Shown here piece by piece: positions 19,761 to 31,561 of a stretch of 64,000 nucleotides of DNA. The stretch covers positions 43,459,105-43,523,104 of the forward strand of contig OY829542.1 in the NCBI GenBank assembly GCA_963691705.1, written 5' to 3'. A program made the position numbers and the translations under genes. The DNA is from Viola odorata. Its lineage: Eukaryota; Streptophyta; Magnoliopsida; Malpighiales; Violaceae. Each line of letters opens with the position of its first letter. The first letter of the stretch is position 1. The notes below the pieces were generated by a model that saw nothing but the letters and a program-made list of their open reading frames with translations, searched no databases and was not told where the DNA came from.

Positions 19761-20449
19761 GTCTTCCTCCGGGGGAGAAAAATTTGGTGACAGTTGCGGT
19801 GGCGCGTAATGACTTCTCTCTTGATTGTTGTCCTCTCTGTCTGTATTTATTCTTCGATTCATCACTCGCTTTTCCCGAAAATATTTGTCATTTGCTATTC
19901 TTGTAATAAGGCTAACGCTTTTAATGTTATTGAAGTTTTTTCCTCAAACGCTAGATCTTGTCATGTCATATTGTCGATGCTACTTACGCTACCGCGCTAT
20001 TTCTCGAGATTGCGTGTCAGAGTTGATGCTGCTTTTCAGAGTATTAAATGCTTATCAATCCCCTTACTGATGCGATCAAAAAATGATGATGAGAAAGGAC
20101 ACGTCTTTCTTATGATGAAGCGTTTGAGACAGGCACCTTCTAGGGAATAGCGGGGATTGAAGCGTTCCTCTTTTGAAGTTGTGTCCTTCGCGCGTGTCGC
20201 GCCCTTTCACTGCGCCATCTCGCCATGTGTCAGTTGCTAACTGGTCACATCCTTTCAACCCCTTTTTAGGGTTATATAATGTTTTTCCCCATCTTCTTTT
20301 TTCTTTTTTATCTCTTTCTTCGCTCATTGCTTCCTTCTGAAAATAACTCACGCCGCTTCTTCTTCTTCACTCTGGGATTCTTGGGATTTCTTTTACGAAG
20401 GTACACACATTACTTCTTTCTTTTATTTTCTTTTCCCTTTTTTCTGGTT
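19761..20449. other. Region between the two antisense aORF genes
   Basis: No supported ORF. It holds the likely promoter of the next gene: TTATATAATG in a GGGTTATATAATG context at about 20269-20281, about 170 bp before the ATG at 20450. Confidence 0.45.
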
Positions 20450-22766
20450 ATGGCTAAGACCCGTTCTTCAAAATCTACCGAGGGAGAAAGTTCCCAAAAA
20501 TCTGCTGGGGAGCAGAAGATCAGTGCCACCCTCACTTGTCTTTACACCTTGCCGTTGGTCATCATTGTCTGTCCGATTTCGATGTTCGGTTTCCTCAGGG
20601 CTACTCTACTAGTGTCGCCACTGACCCTCTTCGCCTTAATAGTGCATTGCCCGATAATAGTAGGATATTGTATGCTAAATTATTTGACCATGGGTTTCGG
20701 CTTCCTCTTGACCTATTTGTAGAACTGTTGCTGGCCGATTCTGACTTGAATCCAGCCCAACTGAGCCCTAACGCAATTTGTGTTGTTAGAACTTTTGCGG
20801 CGCTGTGCCGGTTCAAAGGGATTGAGTCCCCTTCACTAGCGTTACTTCATGATATTTTCCAGTTGTATTCTCGCAAGAGGGTAATATCAATATCACCCCG
20901 CTATGATGATGACTCACTGAAGCCTCTTACTTGGAAAGTTATGGGTATCGAGTCTTCCGTTCCTCGTTGGAAAGAGGAATTTTTTGTTGTTAACCTGCCT
21001 AAGCCTTTGTGGAGGACTGGCTTTAACGAGGAAATCAAAAATGAGGCCTGGGGTAGCAGAAAACCACTCTCTGATCCGGAAGATGGTTGGTTAAAGACGC
21101 TGCTTTAGATGGACTTTAGTGTTGACACTCGTAAAGTGGCAAACGGAGTGGCAGTTCCAGATTGTAGAATGGTTGAGCATTTGCCCTTATTATTTCATGC
21201 TGCTGGGAAATGCTAACGCTAACAATTTTTCATGACTGTGTAGTGGTTCTACCCGGTTAGGAGCCTGAATACATTCGGAGGAAAAAGAGGAGGGAGCAAG
21301 CGCGAAGGGCTCAAGCTGCCGCCGCTGCTGAAGGTGGGGCTATCGGTGTTACTTTGGTTGGGCCACCTTCTCAGGGAGTTGACGCTACTGCCAGTGCTGC
21401 TCAAGCATCATCTTCGCGGGTGCGCGTTATGAGAAGGAAAAGAAGTAAAAAGGCAACCGCCATACCCCCTGCTCTTTCCCAGGCTACCGCTTCTCCAGGA
21501 GTGTCTGTTGGTCAGATTCCTACCGGGATTCCTTTGGTTTCTCCTTCTGACTAGGTATACCTATTCGCTACCGTTCCTGATTTCTTTGTTCTTTTACTGC
21601 ATCCTCATTGCATTTCCTTTTCTTAGGGAGTTGGCCACGTTTCCCCTCATTCTCCTTCTCACGAAGACATGTCCTTTGCGAGCGAGCTTGCCGAGCGGCG
21701 GAAGAAGATTCGCCACGACCTTCATAGTAGTCCGTCGTCATCTAGTGTTAACCCACCCCTGACAACTGTCACAAGGACTGACACGCCTCCGGGACAACCC
21801 CAAGGTGCTGGCCCTGCTGTCGATATCTGTGCTTTTGTTGACTCTCTCATCCATTCTACCTCTGGTGCTGTAGGTTTTAACTCGGAGATGCTGGGTTATG
21901 AGGCAGCCGGTGGTGGTGAGTCTTTTGTTTCTACCTTAGAGGGAACTGCTGACCGCCCTTCTTCTCCTCCTGCAATGTTTTTTGTTCCTTCATCCCCGCT
22001 TGGTGCCGCAAAGGACAATTCTGGTTCTGACTTTACGATTGGCATGACTCCGTACGCTCCTCCTACCTTTCCTAGTCATCGCGTTAACCTGGGTGGCCTT
22101 AGGGAGAAAGCTTTTCAAGTTTTCGGGACCGATGGCCCTGAGGCTGTTCTTGCGTCTACGTCTCTATTGGCGGCTCGAATATTGTCGCACCAAAGGGAGA
22201 GGGATGCATTTTTAGCCAAAGGTCATCAGGGACTTCTTCACTCCCAAATGTTTTCCTCCTTCTGCCATGCTCATTATATGGGTGAAGCCAACACTAAGGA
22301 GTCGGCGGAGAAACAAAGAGAAATAGATACCCTATCTTCTGAGCATCACAGATTTTTGGATGCTATGACAACTTCTAAGCAGGAGGCGGAGGCTGCTAAA
22401 AAAGAGGCGAGCACTGCCAAGCGAGAGGCAGAGGTTGCCAAACTCGCGCTGGAGGAGGAGAAGCAGAAAGGCATCGCTCTAAGCACGCGCCTTTCTGGAG
22501 AAGAGGCTGCACTAGCACAAGAGAGGCAACGGAATGTTGAATTGGCAGCCAATCTTAGCCTTTCTGCTGATAAATGCCGTTGGTATCTGAGAGAGGGGGC
22601 AATGCTTATGACGGAGACCTTCATGCGTCATCATGGGGTAAACGATGATCAGATTGAAACTCTTTCTGCCTTTTTTGAGGAGAGATCTTCACAGGTGTCT
22701 GACGAAGATTTCTACAGTGTGAGGGCCGCCACACAAGGAAGGAACGACGCGTCAGCTGCTTCTTAG
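20450..22766 (+). pseudogene. Transposase_28-like aORF (element 2, gene a), divergent paralogue
   Basis: Starts MAKTRSSKSTEGESSQKS. A frameshift near 20525 moves the core to another frame: 'DFDVRFPQGYS', 'NSRILYAKLFDHGFRLPL', 'LNPAQLSPNAICVVRTFAALC', 'ISPRYDDD' and 'EEFFVVNLPKPLWRTGF'. Two short introns are predicted: about 21172-21243 (same position as in the other copies) and 21555-21626 (GTATAC donor, TTTCTTAG acceptor). The last exon (21627-22766) is open and includes 'PSHRVNLGGLREKAF', a long Ala/Glu/Lys coiled coil (about residues 200-310 of the 365-residue open part) and a serine-rich end. Its sequence is clearly different from the other three copies, so it is a second lineage. Function unknown. 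Confidence 0.7.
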
Positions 22767-23337
22767 ACTTTGCCCTTTGCCTCTTGATTTTTTGTTACCA
22801 GGATGGCTTAATCCATCCTTTGGGAATATTCTGTTATTTTGACGATATCACCTTTCTTTTAAGCCACTACTTTTTCTTTGTTGGTCATGTTTCATGATGT
22901 TACTGTCACAATGAAGTTAGTAAGCCTTGCTATTAGAATCATTATAAAGTGGCTATCATACCTTATGCGGTTAATTAACCGTTTGCGCACCATCCATGGT
23001 TGCTGAGACATTTCTGTCTTTTACAGACATAATGTTTCTTAGCGGCTCATTTTCTGAAGGAGGCTTTCCTGTGGCGCCTTTGCATTCTCAATTCTCCGTT
23101 GGGAATCAGGAAATTATTTCTTCACATCTCGTGTTCAATACTGCATTTATTACTGCATTAACACTGCTTTTTTTTCAAAGAACAAAGTGGTTATTATTTC
23201 CATCTGTGTCGTGCATGGTTTCATGCATAGTTTCATGTTGCGATAGAGACATCTCTCCAGCTCAACTTCACCGGGTATCAACCGCTCGGTTACTAGCTGG
23301 GATATCTCTCCTTGTTTAAAATGCCAACGATCGGCTT
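22767..23337. other. Downstream region of aORF gene a
   Basis: No ORF, repeat or RNA gene seen; presumably a 3' UTR and spacer. Confidence 0.4.
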
Positions 23338-23826
23338 GGGGCGTGCCTCGTCTTAGTGAGCCGTCTGATCAGGACCGGCCATCACAAGGATAGGATTTTC
23401 ACTCCCAAGCGTTGAAACCTCACGTTCCTGGAGCATGCCTCGTCTTAATGGGTCGTCTGTGTGAGCACGGTTACCACAAGGATAGGATTTTCACTTCCAG
23501 GACGGAGTTACTACCTCTTTAGGGGCGTGCCTCGTCTTAATGGCCCATCTATATGAGCACGGCTGCCACAAGGATAGGATTTTCACTCCCTAGGATGCCG
23601 GGGCGTGCCTCGTCTTAATGGGTCATCTATGTGAGCACGGTTACCACAAGGATAGGATTTTCACTCCCGGGGGCGTTGGGACGTGCCTCATCTTAATGGG
23701 CCGTCTATGTGAGCACGGTTACCACAAGGATAGGATTTTCACCGCCAATGCTATTTATGCCAGGGCGTGCCTCGTCTTAAAGGGCCGTCTTTGTGCACGG
23801 TTACCACAAGGATAGGATTTTCACTC
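23338..23826. repeat. Minisatellite, six copies of about 75-95 bp
   Basis: Each unit contains GCGTGCCTCGTCTTAATGGG and CACAAGGATAGGATTTTCAC; units start near 23338, 23432, 23522, 23600, 23688 and 23763 with variable spacers. It lies between pol and the antisense genes of element 2. Confidence 0.9.
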
Positions 23827-23928
23827 CTGGCATTCTTTATTATCTGCGTATTTGTTGGCCACAATGTGCACAAAGATGCCTTTCATTTACGCGTTAGAGC
23901 AATATTAACAATACCAAAATAGGGAAGA

Positions 23929-26900
23929 TTAGCTTCTAGCATGATATAGTTTTAAACGGGCTATATTCCAAGAGTTTGGTAAGGGAGTACCGTCAAGTGT
24001 TTCCAAATGATATACTCCCTTTCCGATGACGCGATTGACGCGATATGGCCCGTCCTAATTTGGGCTGAGTTTTCCCATGCGTTGCCCCGCTGCTCGTTTG
24101 TCTTTGAGCACTAAGTCTCCTGCTTTAAGCAATCGCTCCTTGACTTCTCTGTTATGGTACTGCGCTATTTTCCTTTTGTAATGCAAAGTTTTTAGGAGAG
24201 CCTCTTTTTGTACTTCTGGAAGCGCATCAAGGTTAGCGCGTAACCTTTCTTCATTAACTTCTTCTCTGAAATATGCCACTCGCAGGCTCAAGGTGCCAAT
24301 TTCTACCGGCGTGATAGCCTCTGTACCAAAGGCTAATGCAAAGGGGGTTTCTCTAGTAGTAGTTTTGACGGTCAAGCGATAGGCCCACATTACATATGGC
24401 AGTTCATCTGCCCATTTCTTTTTAGAACCTTCTAGGTTCCTTTTGATGCCACTGAGGATGCTGCGGTTGGTCACTTCTGCCTGACCATTGGTTTGCGGGT
24501 GTGCTACAGAAGACAATCTCTGCTCAATTTGGAATTCTGCACATTGATCTCTAAAGAATTGGCTTATAAATTGTGTTCCGTTGTCGCTGACCAATATGCG
24601 AGGTATCCCTAATCGCATTATGACTTGATATTTGAAGAAATGCCAAATATTCTCCGTGGTAATGTTAGCTACCGCCTCCGCTTCTGCCCACTTCGTGAAA
24701 TAATCTACCGCCACGACCACAAATTTCAATTGGGATCTGGCTTTTGGAAACGGGCCCAAAATATCAATTCCCCACTTGGCAAACGGGCAGGGGGCGACAA
24801 TTTCTGAAATTTTCACTGCTGGTCTTCGTGGGATCTTGGCGTATTCTTGACATTTCTGACAAGATTTTACAAAATTATGACAGTCTCTACGAATGGTGGG
24901 CCAGTAGAATCCCGAACGAAAGACCTGTGCCGCTAGGGTGTCACCGGCCACATGCATGCCGCATATTCCTTCATGGATTTCTCGCAAAGTGTGGAGGCCT
25001 TCCTGCTCCGTTATGCACTTCGTAGCTGGATGAGAGAAACATTTTCGAATTAATTCCCCATTGTAGTATGTGCACCGTGCTGCTTGTTTCAAAATTTTCC
25101 TTTTTTCAGTGTTATCTACTGGCAGCTCATCATGTTTCAAATATTTCACAACGAGGATTCTCCAATCACTCTCTACTTCTTCTACGCACAGAGACGCTTG
25201 TTCTTCCATGAAAGAGGGCACTGGTATCTCACTATAATGCACATCTTTGGGTATGGAGACTGTCGGGTTAGCTGCCATTTTAGCAAGATTGTCAGCTTCA
25301 CTATTATCTTCTCGAGGAATATGCTCGAAGCGGACCTGAATGCCTTTTCTCTGTGTCTCTGTTAGCTCATGTTTTACCTTTGTAAGGTATTGAATCATGA
25401 CGGGTTCCCGAGCTTGGGAATTTCCCAAGACTTGATCTATTACCAATTTAGAGTCCCCCCGTATCTTTAGTTGCAGATCACGCATTGTCTCTGCATCGCG
25501 CGTAGCTTCCGCGAAGAAGTTGTTCCTTATTCAAAGTCCGGCCAGTAACGCTTCATATTCAACCGCGTTGTTAGATAGCAGTTGCAGAATTCTGATGGCG
25601 TAGCGCAATTGTATGCCATCGGGTCCAATCATGAAAATTCCCACGCCAGCTAACTCTTGGTTTTTGGCTCCATCTACGTGAATGATCCATGCATCACTGT
25701 AAGTGTCTGGGGATGGGAGATCTGTCTCTTCCCCTTCCCCTTCTAGTGGGTTCACCGGTAGCTCTTGTGTAAATGTGCATTCTGCTATGAAGTCTGCTAA
25801 CGCTTGGGCTTTGATGTACAGTCTGGCCTTGTATTGCAATCCATACTGCTCGAGTTCGATTGCCCAAATCAGAATTCTTCCTGAGGACTCAGGCTTTCTA
25901 AAGATTTTTCCCAATGGTTGATCAGTAAGTACTACAATAGGATGAGCTTGAAAGTATCGATCCATCTTTCGCGTTGCTTGTATAAGGGCAAACGCTACTT
26001 TTTCTATGCGAGTGTACCGCGACTCGGCATCCTTCAGTATGTGACTGACAAAGAATACGGGGCGATGAATGTGTCTGTCGCTCCATACCAGGACGACACT
26101 GACCACCTCGTCGACGACACCTAGATACAAGTATAATGCGTCTCCCAGTTTCGGTCTTGTCAGCACCAGGTCAGACGAGAGGTAAGCCTTTATGCCATCA
26201 AACGATTCTTCGCATTCTTCTGTCCACCCAAAAGGGGCTCTCTTACGAATAATTTTAAAAAAGGGGAGGCATCTTTCGCCTTGCTTGGAGATAAACCGCC
26301 CTAACGCAATGATGCGCCCTGTGAGCTTTTGCACTTCTTTGACAGTTTGCGGAGATATCATGTCTTGGATTGCTTTTATTTTCGAAGGGTTAGGCTGGAT
26401 GCCTTTCTGGCTGACCACGTAGCCTAGAAATTTGCCTGTTTGAAACGCGAACATGTATTTTTGGGGGTTTAACTTCATCCTGTATTCTCGCATCACGCTG
26501 AAAACGTCTTCTAGATCAGCCACATGGTCCTCGAAGCTTCGACTTTTGATAAGTATATCATCCACGTAAGCCTCTACCTTTTTCCCAATTTGCTTCTCGA
26601 AGACTTTATTTGCCACGCGCTGGAATGTTGCCCCAGCGTTCTTTAATCCAAACGGCATTGCTATATAGCAATAGGTGGCTTTGGGAGTGATAAAGGCGGT
26701 CTTTTCTTCATCTTCCACAACCATGGGGATTTGGTGATATCCTGAGTTAGCATCCAACGAGCTTAGGTAGGCGTATCCCGCGGTTTGGTCGACCAGTTGA
26801 TCGATTTGAGGAAGAGGATAACAGTCTTTGGGACAGGCATAATTCAAATCAGTGAAGTCAATACACATGCGCCATTCTCTGTTAGGTTTTGGGACTAGGA

Positions 26901-27287
26901 CAGGATTAGCCAACCATGTCGAGTACTGGACTTCTTTGATGAAGCCAGCATCCGTGAGTTTTGATATCTCTTTCTCGATAGCTATCATCTTTTCTGGTGA
27001 GAAAGCTCGCCTCTTTTGCTGGACGGGTGTGACATCAGGGTTAACGTTAAGTCGGTGCTCTACTGTTTCTCGTGAAATTCTAAGCATATCTGCTGGCTTT
27101 CACGTGAATTCTCCTTTACATCTGTTCAATAATCGACCTAGTTGTGCGCTTTCTTCTGCGTTCAATTTTTCGCTAACCAAGAAATTTACTTCTTCAACTC
27201 CTCTGACGGGAATTGGCTTCATGTTGTCTACTGGCTGAGTACGCTTTTCCTCTCTATCTTTGAAAGGGTCGTCTGCCACGCACACAT
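23929..27287 (-). pseudogene. Pol of element 2: RT, RNase H, integrase; protease deleted
   Basis: Frame 3 on the - strand. The join at 27285-27287 moves directly from the gag C-terminus to 'VCVADDPF', so the protease found in element 3 (33587-34083) is missing. RT follows with 'WRMCIDFTDLN', 'AMPFGLKNAGATFQR', 'YVDDILIKS' (catalytic YVDD) and 'FLGYVVSQKGIQP'. RNase H has 'HVDGAKNQELAGVG' and 'NAVEYEALLAGL'. Integrase has an H2C2 finger ending 'CQKCQEYAK', 'WGIDILGPFP', 'VSDNGTQFIS' and 'NGQAEVTNRS' for the DDE triad. Stops: TGA near 27097 (Trp in element 3), TGA near 25528 (Arg), TAG at 24055 (Trp); the C-terminal tail reads on to about 23929. The polyprotein would normally be processed by the missing protease. 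Confidence 0.85.
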
Positions 27288-29303
27288 TCGGTCTAACGCA
27301 CTTATCGCTTCACTTTTTACTAATGCGTTTTCTCTTTTTCGTTTGTCGCCAGCTGCGGGTGCTGACGTTGTGGGTTCTTCAAAATACGGAGTACCTCCCG
27401 CTATAATATTGATTATAGGAACGTCCTCCTCGCTAACCACAAACGATTCCTTATTCTTGCCAATGGGGATGGCGTTGGCTCCCGTGGCGTAAGAGGGCGC
27501 TTGCCTGTCACCAGTCGCCTTGTCCACTGGATTGCTTCTGACCTCCTCCTTTACTTTGGTGGCAAATTCCCCGAGGTAGCCTTCTTCGACTAAGCGTTCT
27601 ATTGCTAATTTCAATTCTCTGCACACGTCCGTGGAGTGCCCTTTAACATTATGGAACTTGCAGAACGCATTTTCCCTTCCTCCCATAATCACTCCTGGCT
27701 TCACAGGAGTGGGGTAACGGATAGGCAGGTTTCGCTGCTGAACTATCGCTAAAATTTTTGCCCTTGGGAGTATAAGGGACGGGAGATCAGGATCGTATAT
27801 ACGCCCTTTAGGTGGATCTGTTTGCCTCCCAGTAGGGGGATTCCTGAATCTTCCTCTCGAAAAGCTACCTCTCTGCCGATTTGAGGTTCTGGGGATGTGA
27901 TCTTTTCGCTGCCCATAGTCATCGGTTGGCTGTGTGTCAGGGGTTGCGCTAACGTGGACGTTAGGGGCCGGATGCGCGTTTTGAGGTATACTCTGAATTC
28001 GCTCCCTGTTTTCTTCTTCCTCCATTCTCGCATAATTGTGGGCCTTTAGCCTTAATGCATCTAGCATCGACGGTGGGTCCACCATCAAGGTGTCTCGTAA
28101 CTTCCTATAGCGGCAGTTACACTTCAAAGCTTCGACAGCAAAATCAATGGTAACCCCTGGCGTCAGTGACATCTCCAAGTCAAAATGACTCAAAAAATCC
28201 TTCAAAGATTCTTATGGCTTTCGATGAACATCGAATAGTGCTGCCGCAGACTTCCTAATAGGAACAACCGTGTTGAATCGGCTCTAAAATTTAGTTTCTA
28301 GTTAGGAAAAGTTGTCAATGGAACCTGCCGGAACTCCCTCGAACCAAAGACGCGCTACGCCAGATAGAGTCATTACGAAGATTTGACATAACGTCGTGTC
28401 ACTGTGAGTTTGGAATTGTACAAAATCTTTCACCTTATTAAGATGAGAGATAGGGTCCTTTGTGCCATCATATGATTTCGGAGGGAGTTTTACATGCCTA
28501 TTGACTCGATGATGCCTGACACGGTGGCTGAATGGGTGACCATTATTATCATCAGGAATCCCCTGTGGTTGACGAGGGGGAGCGGGCTCCTCTAACTGCC
28601 TTTGAGCTCGAAAATCATACTCACGATGCTGCCTGGGAGATCGGCTGCGACTCCTTGGTGTTCGAGTCTGGTGCCTTCTGCTACTCGATCTCTCACTGTG
28701 CCTGGGAGATGGGTCCCTGAACATCTCCTCTTGCCTATTGCCCCAATGATCTCTATACTCGCCGTCCCATCGTTCTCCTTCAAGAACAGGAGCTCCCCTC
28801 CTATGTTGTTCAGACGGTTCGACATGTCTAGGCGCGAGTTGCATGACTCCAACAGGGGCTGATGTCAAAGGTAAGGATAATGTGAAATCTCTAGACTGAC
28901 GGGGTGACAGCGGTCGGTCAGCAACGATGGATGGAGTAAAGATTACATGAGAAGGCACGCTGGGTCCTGAAACATGAGGTGTAAATCCTGCAGCCAGCTC
29001 TGTCAACTGATCTATCTAGGCATGAAGAGCCGATATTGAATTCGTAAGAGGGTTGCCTGCACCACCTTCTGCGGGTGCCCTCGAATAGAGAAGGGAGTGA
29101 CTGGGTCCTGGCATCTGAGATAGAGGAGTATATGCCTGAGATGTCAAGGTTCTCGTCATTTGTTCAGAAGAGGGATCAGACACGCTTGGTGGGATTTCTT
29201 GCACTGTGGTGCCGACATCAGAGGTGGCGAAAGTGAAAAGTCATCTGCGGGTCTCATATGGGAGGCTAGAAGGCTGGGACGGGAGATCCGAGTAGGACTC
29301 CAT
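27288..29303 (-). pseudogene. Gag of element 2
   Basis: Start at ATG 29303 (MESYSDLPSQP), equivalent to element 3's start. Contains a Ser/Pro-rich N-terminus, an Arg/Ser-rich block 'RTPRSRSRSPRQH', the capsid-like Retrotrans_gag segment 'ISHLNKVKDFVQFQTHSD' to 'KDFLSHFDLEMS', and a C-X2-H-X4-H-X4-C knuckle ('CKFHNVKGHSTDVC'). Stops near 29240, 29018, 28295, 28283 and 28214 interrupt an otherwise continuous frame; most stand where element 3 or the motif has Gln. Confidence 0.8.
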
Positions 29304-29368
29304 AATCCTCCGAATTTTTAAGGGAGCAGAGCTTGGCTATTAAGGATGCTCACTTAATAGAACCAAAA

Positions 29369-29386
29369 CTCTCAATAAAAGCACCA
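29369..29386 (-). other. Primer-binding site of element 2
   Basis: TGGTGCTTTTATTGAGAG begins three bases inside the 5' LTR end (LTR ends at 29390). Element 3 has the near-identical TGGTGCTTTCATTGAGAG. The tRNA is not assigned. Confidence 0.75.
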
Positions 29387-29389
29387 ATT

Positions 29390-29949
29390 TGATAAGATCT
29401 AATTTGTTTGCTGTAGGGTAGTAGAGGATTATGAACCCCGAGGTCGACGGTCCGCGACGTCCGGTGTACCTGCACAGCGTCGGAGGGGGTCTCCGGCGTA
29501 AACACTCCGATGCTTAAGTCAGTAGTGATTGTGTGAAATAGTAGAGCTTTGGCCAGCAATCTTAGGCTTACCATCCTCCTTTGTAGGGGAGGTATTTATA
29601 GGCAAAAATGGAGCATTTCTGAGTGATCTTGGTCACAAGGTGCCAACGCGCCCGTTAGAGGGGTGAGAGTTCTCGTATGATGAGATGTACTGCTGTTGCG
29701 ATAGATATACATATAGGGGTAGGCGTTTACCTAGGTAAGGCAATGCCCACTCCCTTCGCAAGATGTCGGATTGGCCTGGGATGGGATAACGCCCATTGTC
29801 ATGGTAAAGAGATGTGTGGGACCCCCTCATTGATGTCGACTATCCCAGACCCGATAGCCCTAAGGCTGCCAGGGCGGTAGCAGCAGTTTTTTCATCCCTC
29901 CACGGGATATAAGATGAGAACGTCCTTGTTGTTAGGGGTATTGTTATCA
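29390..29949 (-). mobile_element. 5' LTR of element 2
   Basis: 560 bp, - orientation, TGATAACAATACC to AGATCTTATCA; TATA box at 29593-29600 (-). Confidence 0.9.
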
Positions 29950-29954
29950 GTTTA

Positions 29955-30180
29955 TAATTTAAAATTGAAGGATTTGCCTCAACCCCACGAAAAACATCCA
30001 AAAGATACTCTCTACCCTTCTTGGTACTCATAAATGTTTCTAGAAAAAGTGGTATCTGCATTTGTTCTTCCTGGTACCAAGATGTTTTCTAATCTATTGA
30101 AATGCTAGGATGATTTTGGGTGTGATTAAGCTGACTTGGTTGGGTAACAATTTCCGACTCATGTGTTGGACCTATCCCTT
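29955..30180 (-). pseudogene. Older Ty3/gypsy remnant, upstream half
   Basis: The - strand encodes 'MQIPLFLETFMSTKKGREYLLDVF' and 'NPSILNYK', which continues in frame into 'CFDIFMKKICLSGNEYL' at 12199 once element 2 and one target copy are removed. One TAG near 30100. The layout fits the region preceding protease in Athila-type gypsy polyproteins; family assignment is tentative. Confidence 0.4.
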
Positions 30181-30183
30181 GGC

Positions 30184-31030
30184 CTAGATGATACGGTTCG
30201 GGTTATCTGTATGCTCTTTTGTGCAAGGATCTAGCCTTGAGTTTGTCACACAACACACAACAAGAAAAACACAAGAATATTTGATGGAAAACAAAAGGAG
30301 GACGCAGTGGAAGACATGCACTAATAGAGATACAACGAAAGAAGAATGATAAATACCCGTAAGAAAATGCGGATGAGACTTGAGATGGTGAGTCGAATAA
30401 TGAATGGATGAAGCTTGAATCTCACTTGTTGGGGTGCTTGAACACACGGGCAAGATGTTCTCAATCTCTCAAAAAACACAAATTCAAATTTCTCTCAAAC
30501 ACTCGCACACAAAAGAAGTAGCGACGAGTTATACACAACTTGGATGAATCCAAGGATCTTGTTTGGACTTTTGATGTTGGAAATCGCAATAAATGTGCAA
30601 CACAAATTTGACACTAAAATAAGGTGGAAATTTGAATGTTTTTACTTGACTCAAGCCTTAGGATTTCCGATCTAAGGAGGCAAGCACCAAGAGAGCCTAA
30701 GTTGGAATAAGGAGGCTAAAGTTCTCAACTTGATTTCAACAATAGATAGACTAATTTACAAAATGAGGAGGAAAGACCTATTTATACTAAGTTACAAGAT
30801 GGCAAAACTATTACACAAAATAAGCTTAAAAGCCTTAAAATTGGGCAACTTCGCATTTCTAGTCTGGGCTTGGCGGCATGCCGCTAAGGAGCTAGCGGCA
30901 TGTCCATTCTATCTTCAAAATTGCACATTACGAGCGAGGCTGGCGGCATGCCGTTAACGGCGGGGCAGAAAACCTCTCATAACTATAGAAGCAATTCCAG
31001 GGGCATTTTCGTCCTTACACCCAGCGTAAA
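30184..31030 (-). mobile_element. Probable LTR fragment of another retroelement
   Basis: No ORF. Contains TATAAATA on the - strand (30779-30786), CT/CA-rich tracts, and GGCGGCATGCC repeats (30891-30955). It separates the gypsy remnant from element 3. Ends were not found, so this is a weak call. Confidence 0.3.
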
Positions 31031-31474
31031 GGCCGGAACACTATAGCTCCCACTAGGCGTTCGCCTCTGTGGCTACCGCCTCTCACCTCACGCAGAGTCC
31101 TAGGATGGTCGACATCAGCGTGGGGGGGGGGGATCTCACACGTTATCTAGCCACACTAACGACGTTATCCCATCCTAGGTAGGACATGACGTCACTTGAG
31201 GAACCTGGGCGTTATCTTCCCTAGATAACGACCACCCCCTAGCGATAACACCTATATTTTGCCTACAAATACCTCACCATTCAAGGTAAGAAGGTAAGCC
31301 TAAGATTGCTAGTCGAACCCCTGCCATCTCGAATAGCCATACTAACTTAAGCATCGGAGTGTCTACACTGGAGACCCCCCTTCGGCACTTTGCAGGTACA
31401 CCGGACATCGAGAACAGAGATTCCGAACGACTATTTTCCTTACCTACCCCTCTCTAGAAGTCCGAATCTTATGA
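31030..31474 (+). mobile_element. 5' LTR of element 3 (5' end eroded)
   Basis: Matches family B LTRs from the inverted pair CCTAGGATGG (31099-31108) / CCATCCTAGG (31170-31179) to the end. The start TGATAAC is not recognisable; the left edge is approximate. TATA box changed to TACAAATA (31264-31271) and the terminal TTATCA to TTATGA. Confidence 0.7.
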
Positions 31475-31477
31475 AAT

Positions 31478-31495
31478 TGGTGCTTTCATTGAGAG
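31478..31495 (+). other. Primer-binding site of element 3
   Basis: TGGTGCTTTCATTGAGAG, three bases after the LTR end. Confidence 0.75.
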
Positions 31496-31561
31496 CTTTG
31501 GTTTAATTAAGTGAGCATCCTTAATAACCAAGCTTTGCTTTTGTCTGGAAATAGAAGGATC

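Larger units (their letters stand above)
12200..29949 (-). mobile_element. Element 2: Tat/Retand-like Ty3 element with two LTRs
   Basis: It is bounded by - oriented LTRs (12200-12909 and 29390-29949) and flanked by GTTCA (12195-12199) and GTTTA (29950-29954), a target-site duplication with one C/T difference. From the 5' LTR: primer-binding site, gag, pol without protease, a tandem-repeat block, then antisense Transposase_28-like genes, element X embedded, the small antisense ORF, the pre-LTR motif and 3' LTR. Total 17.75 kb including a 200-N gap. All large genes are broken. Confidence 0.85.

Noticed and set aside
20076..20351. ORF antisense to the region before aORF gene a
   Set aside because: Overlaps the presumed promoter and has no counterpart in the other cassettes.
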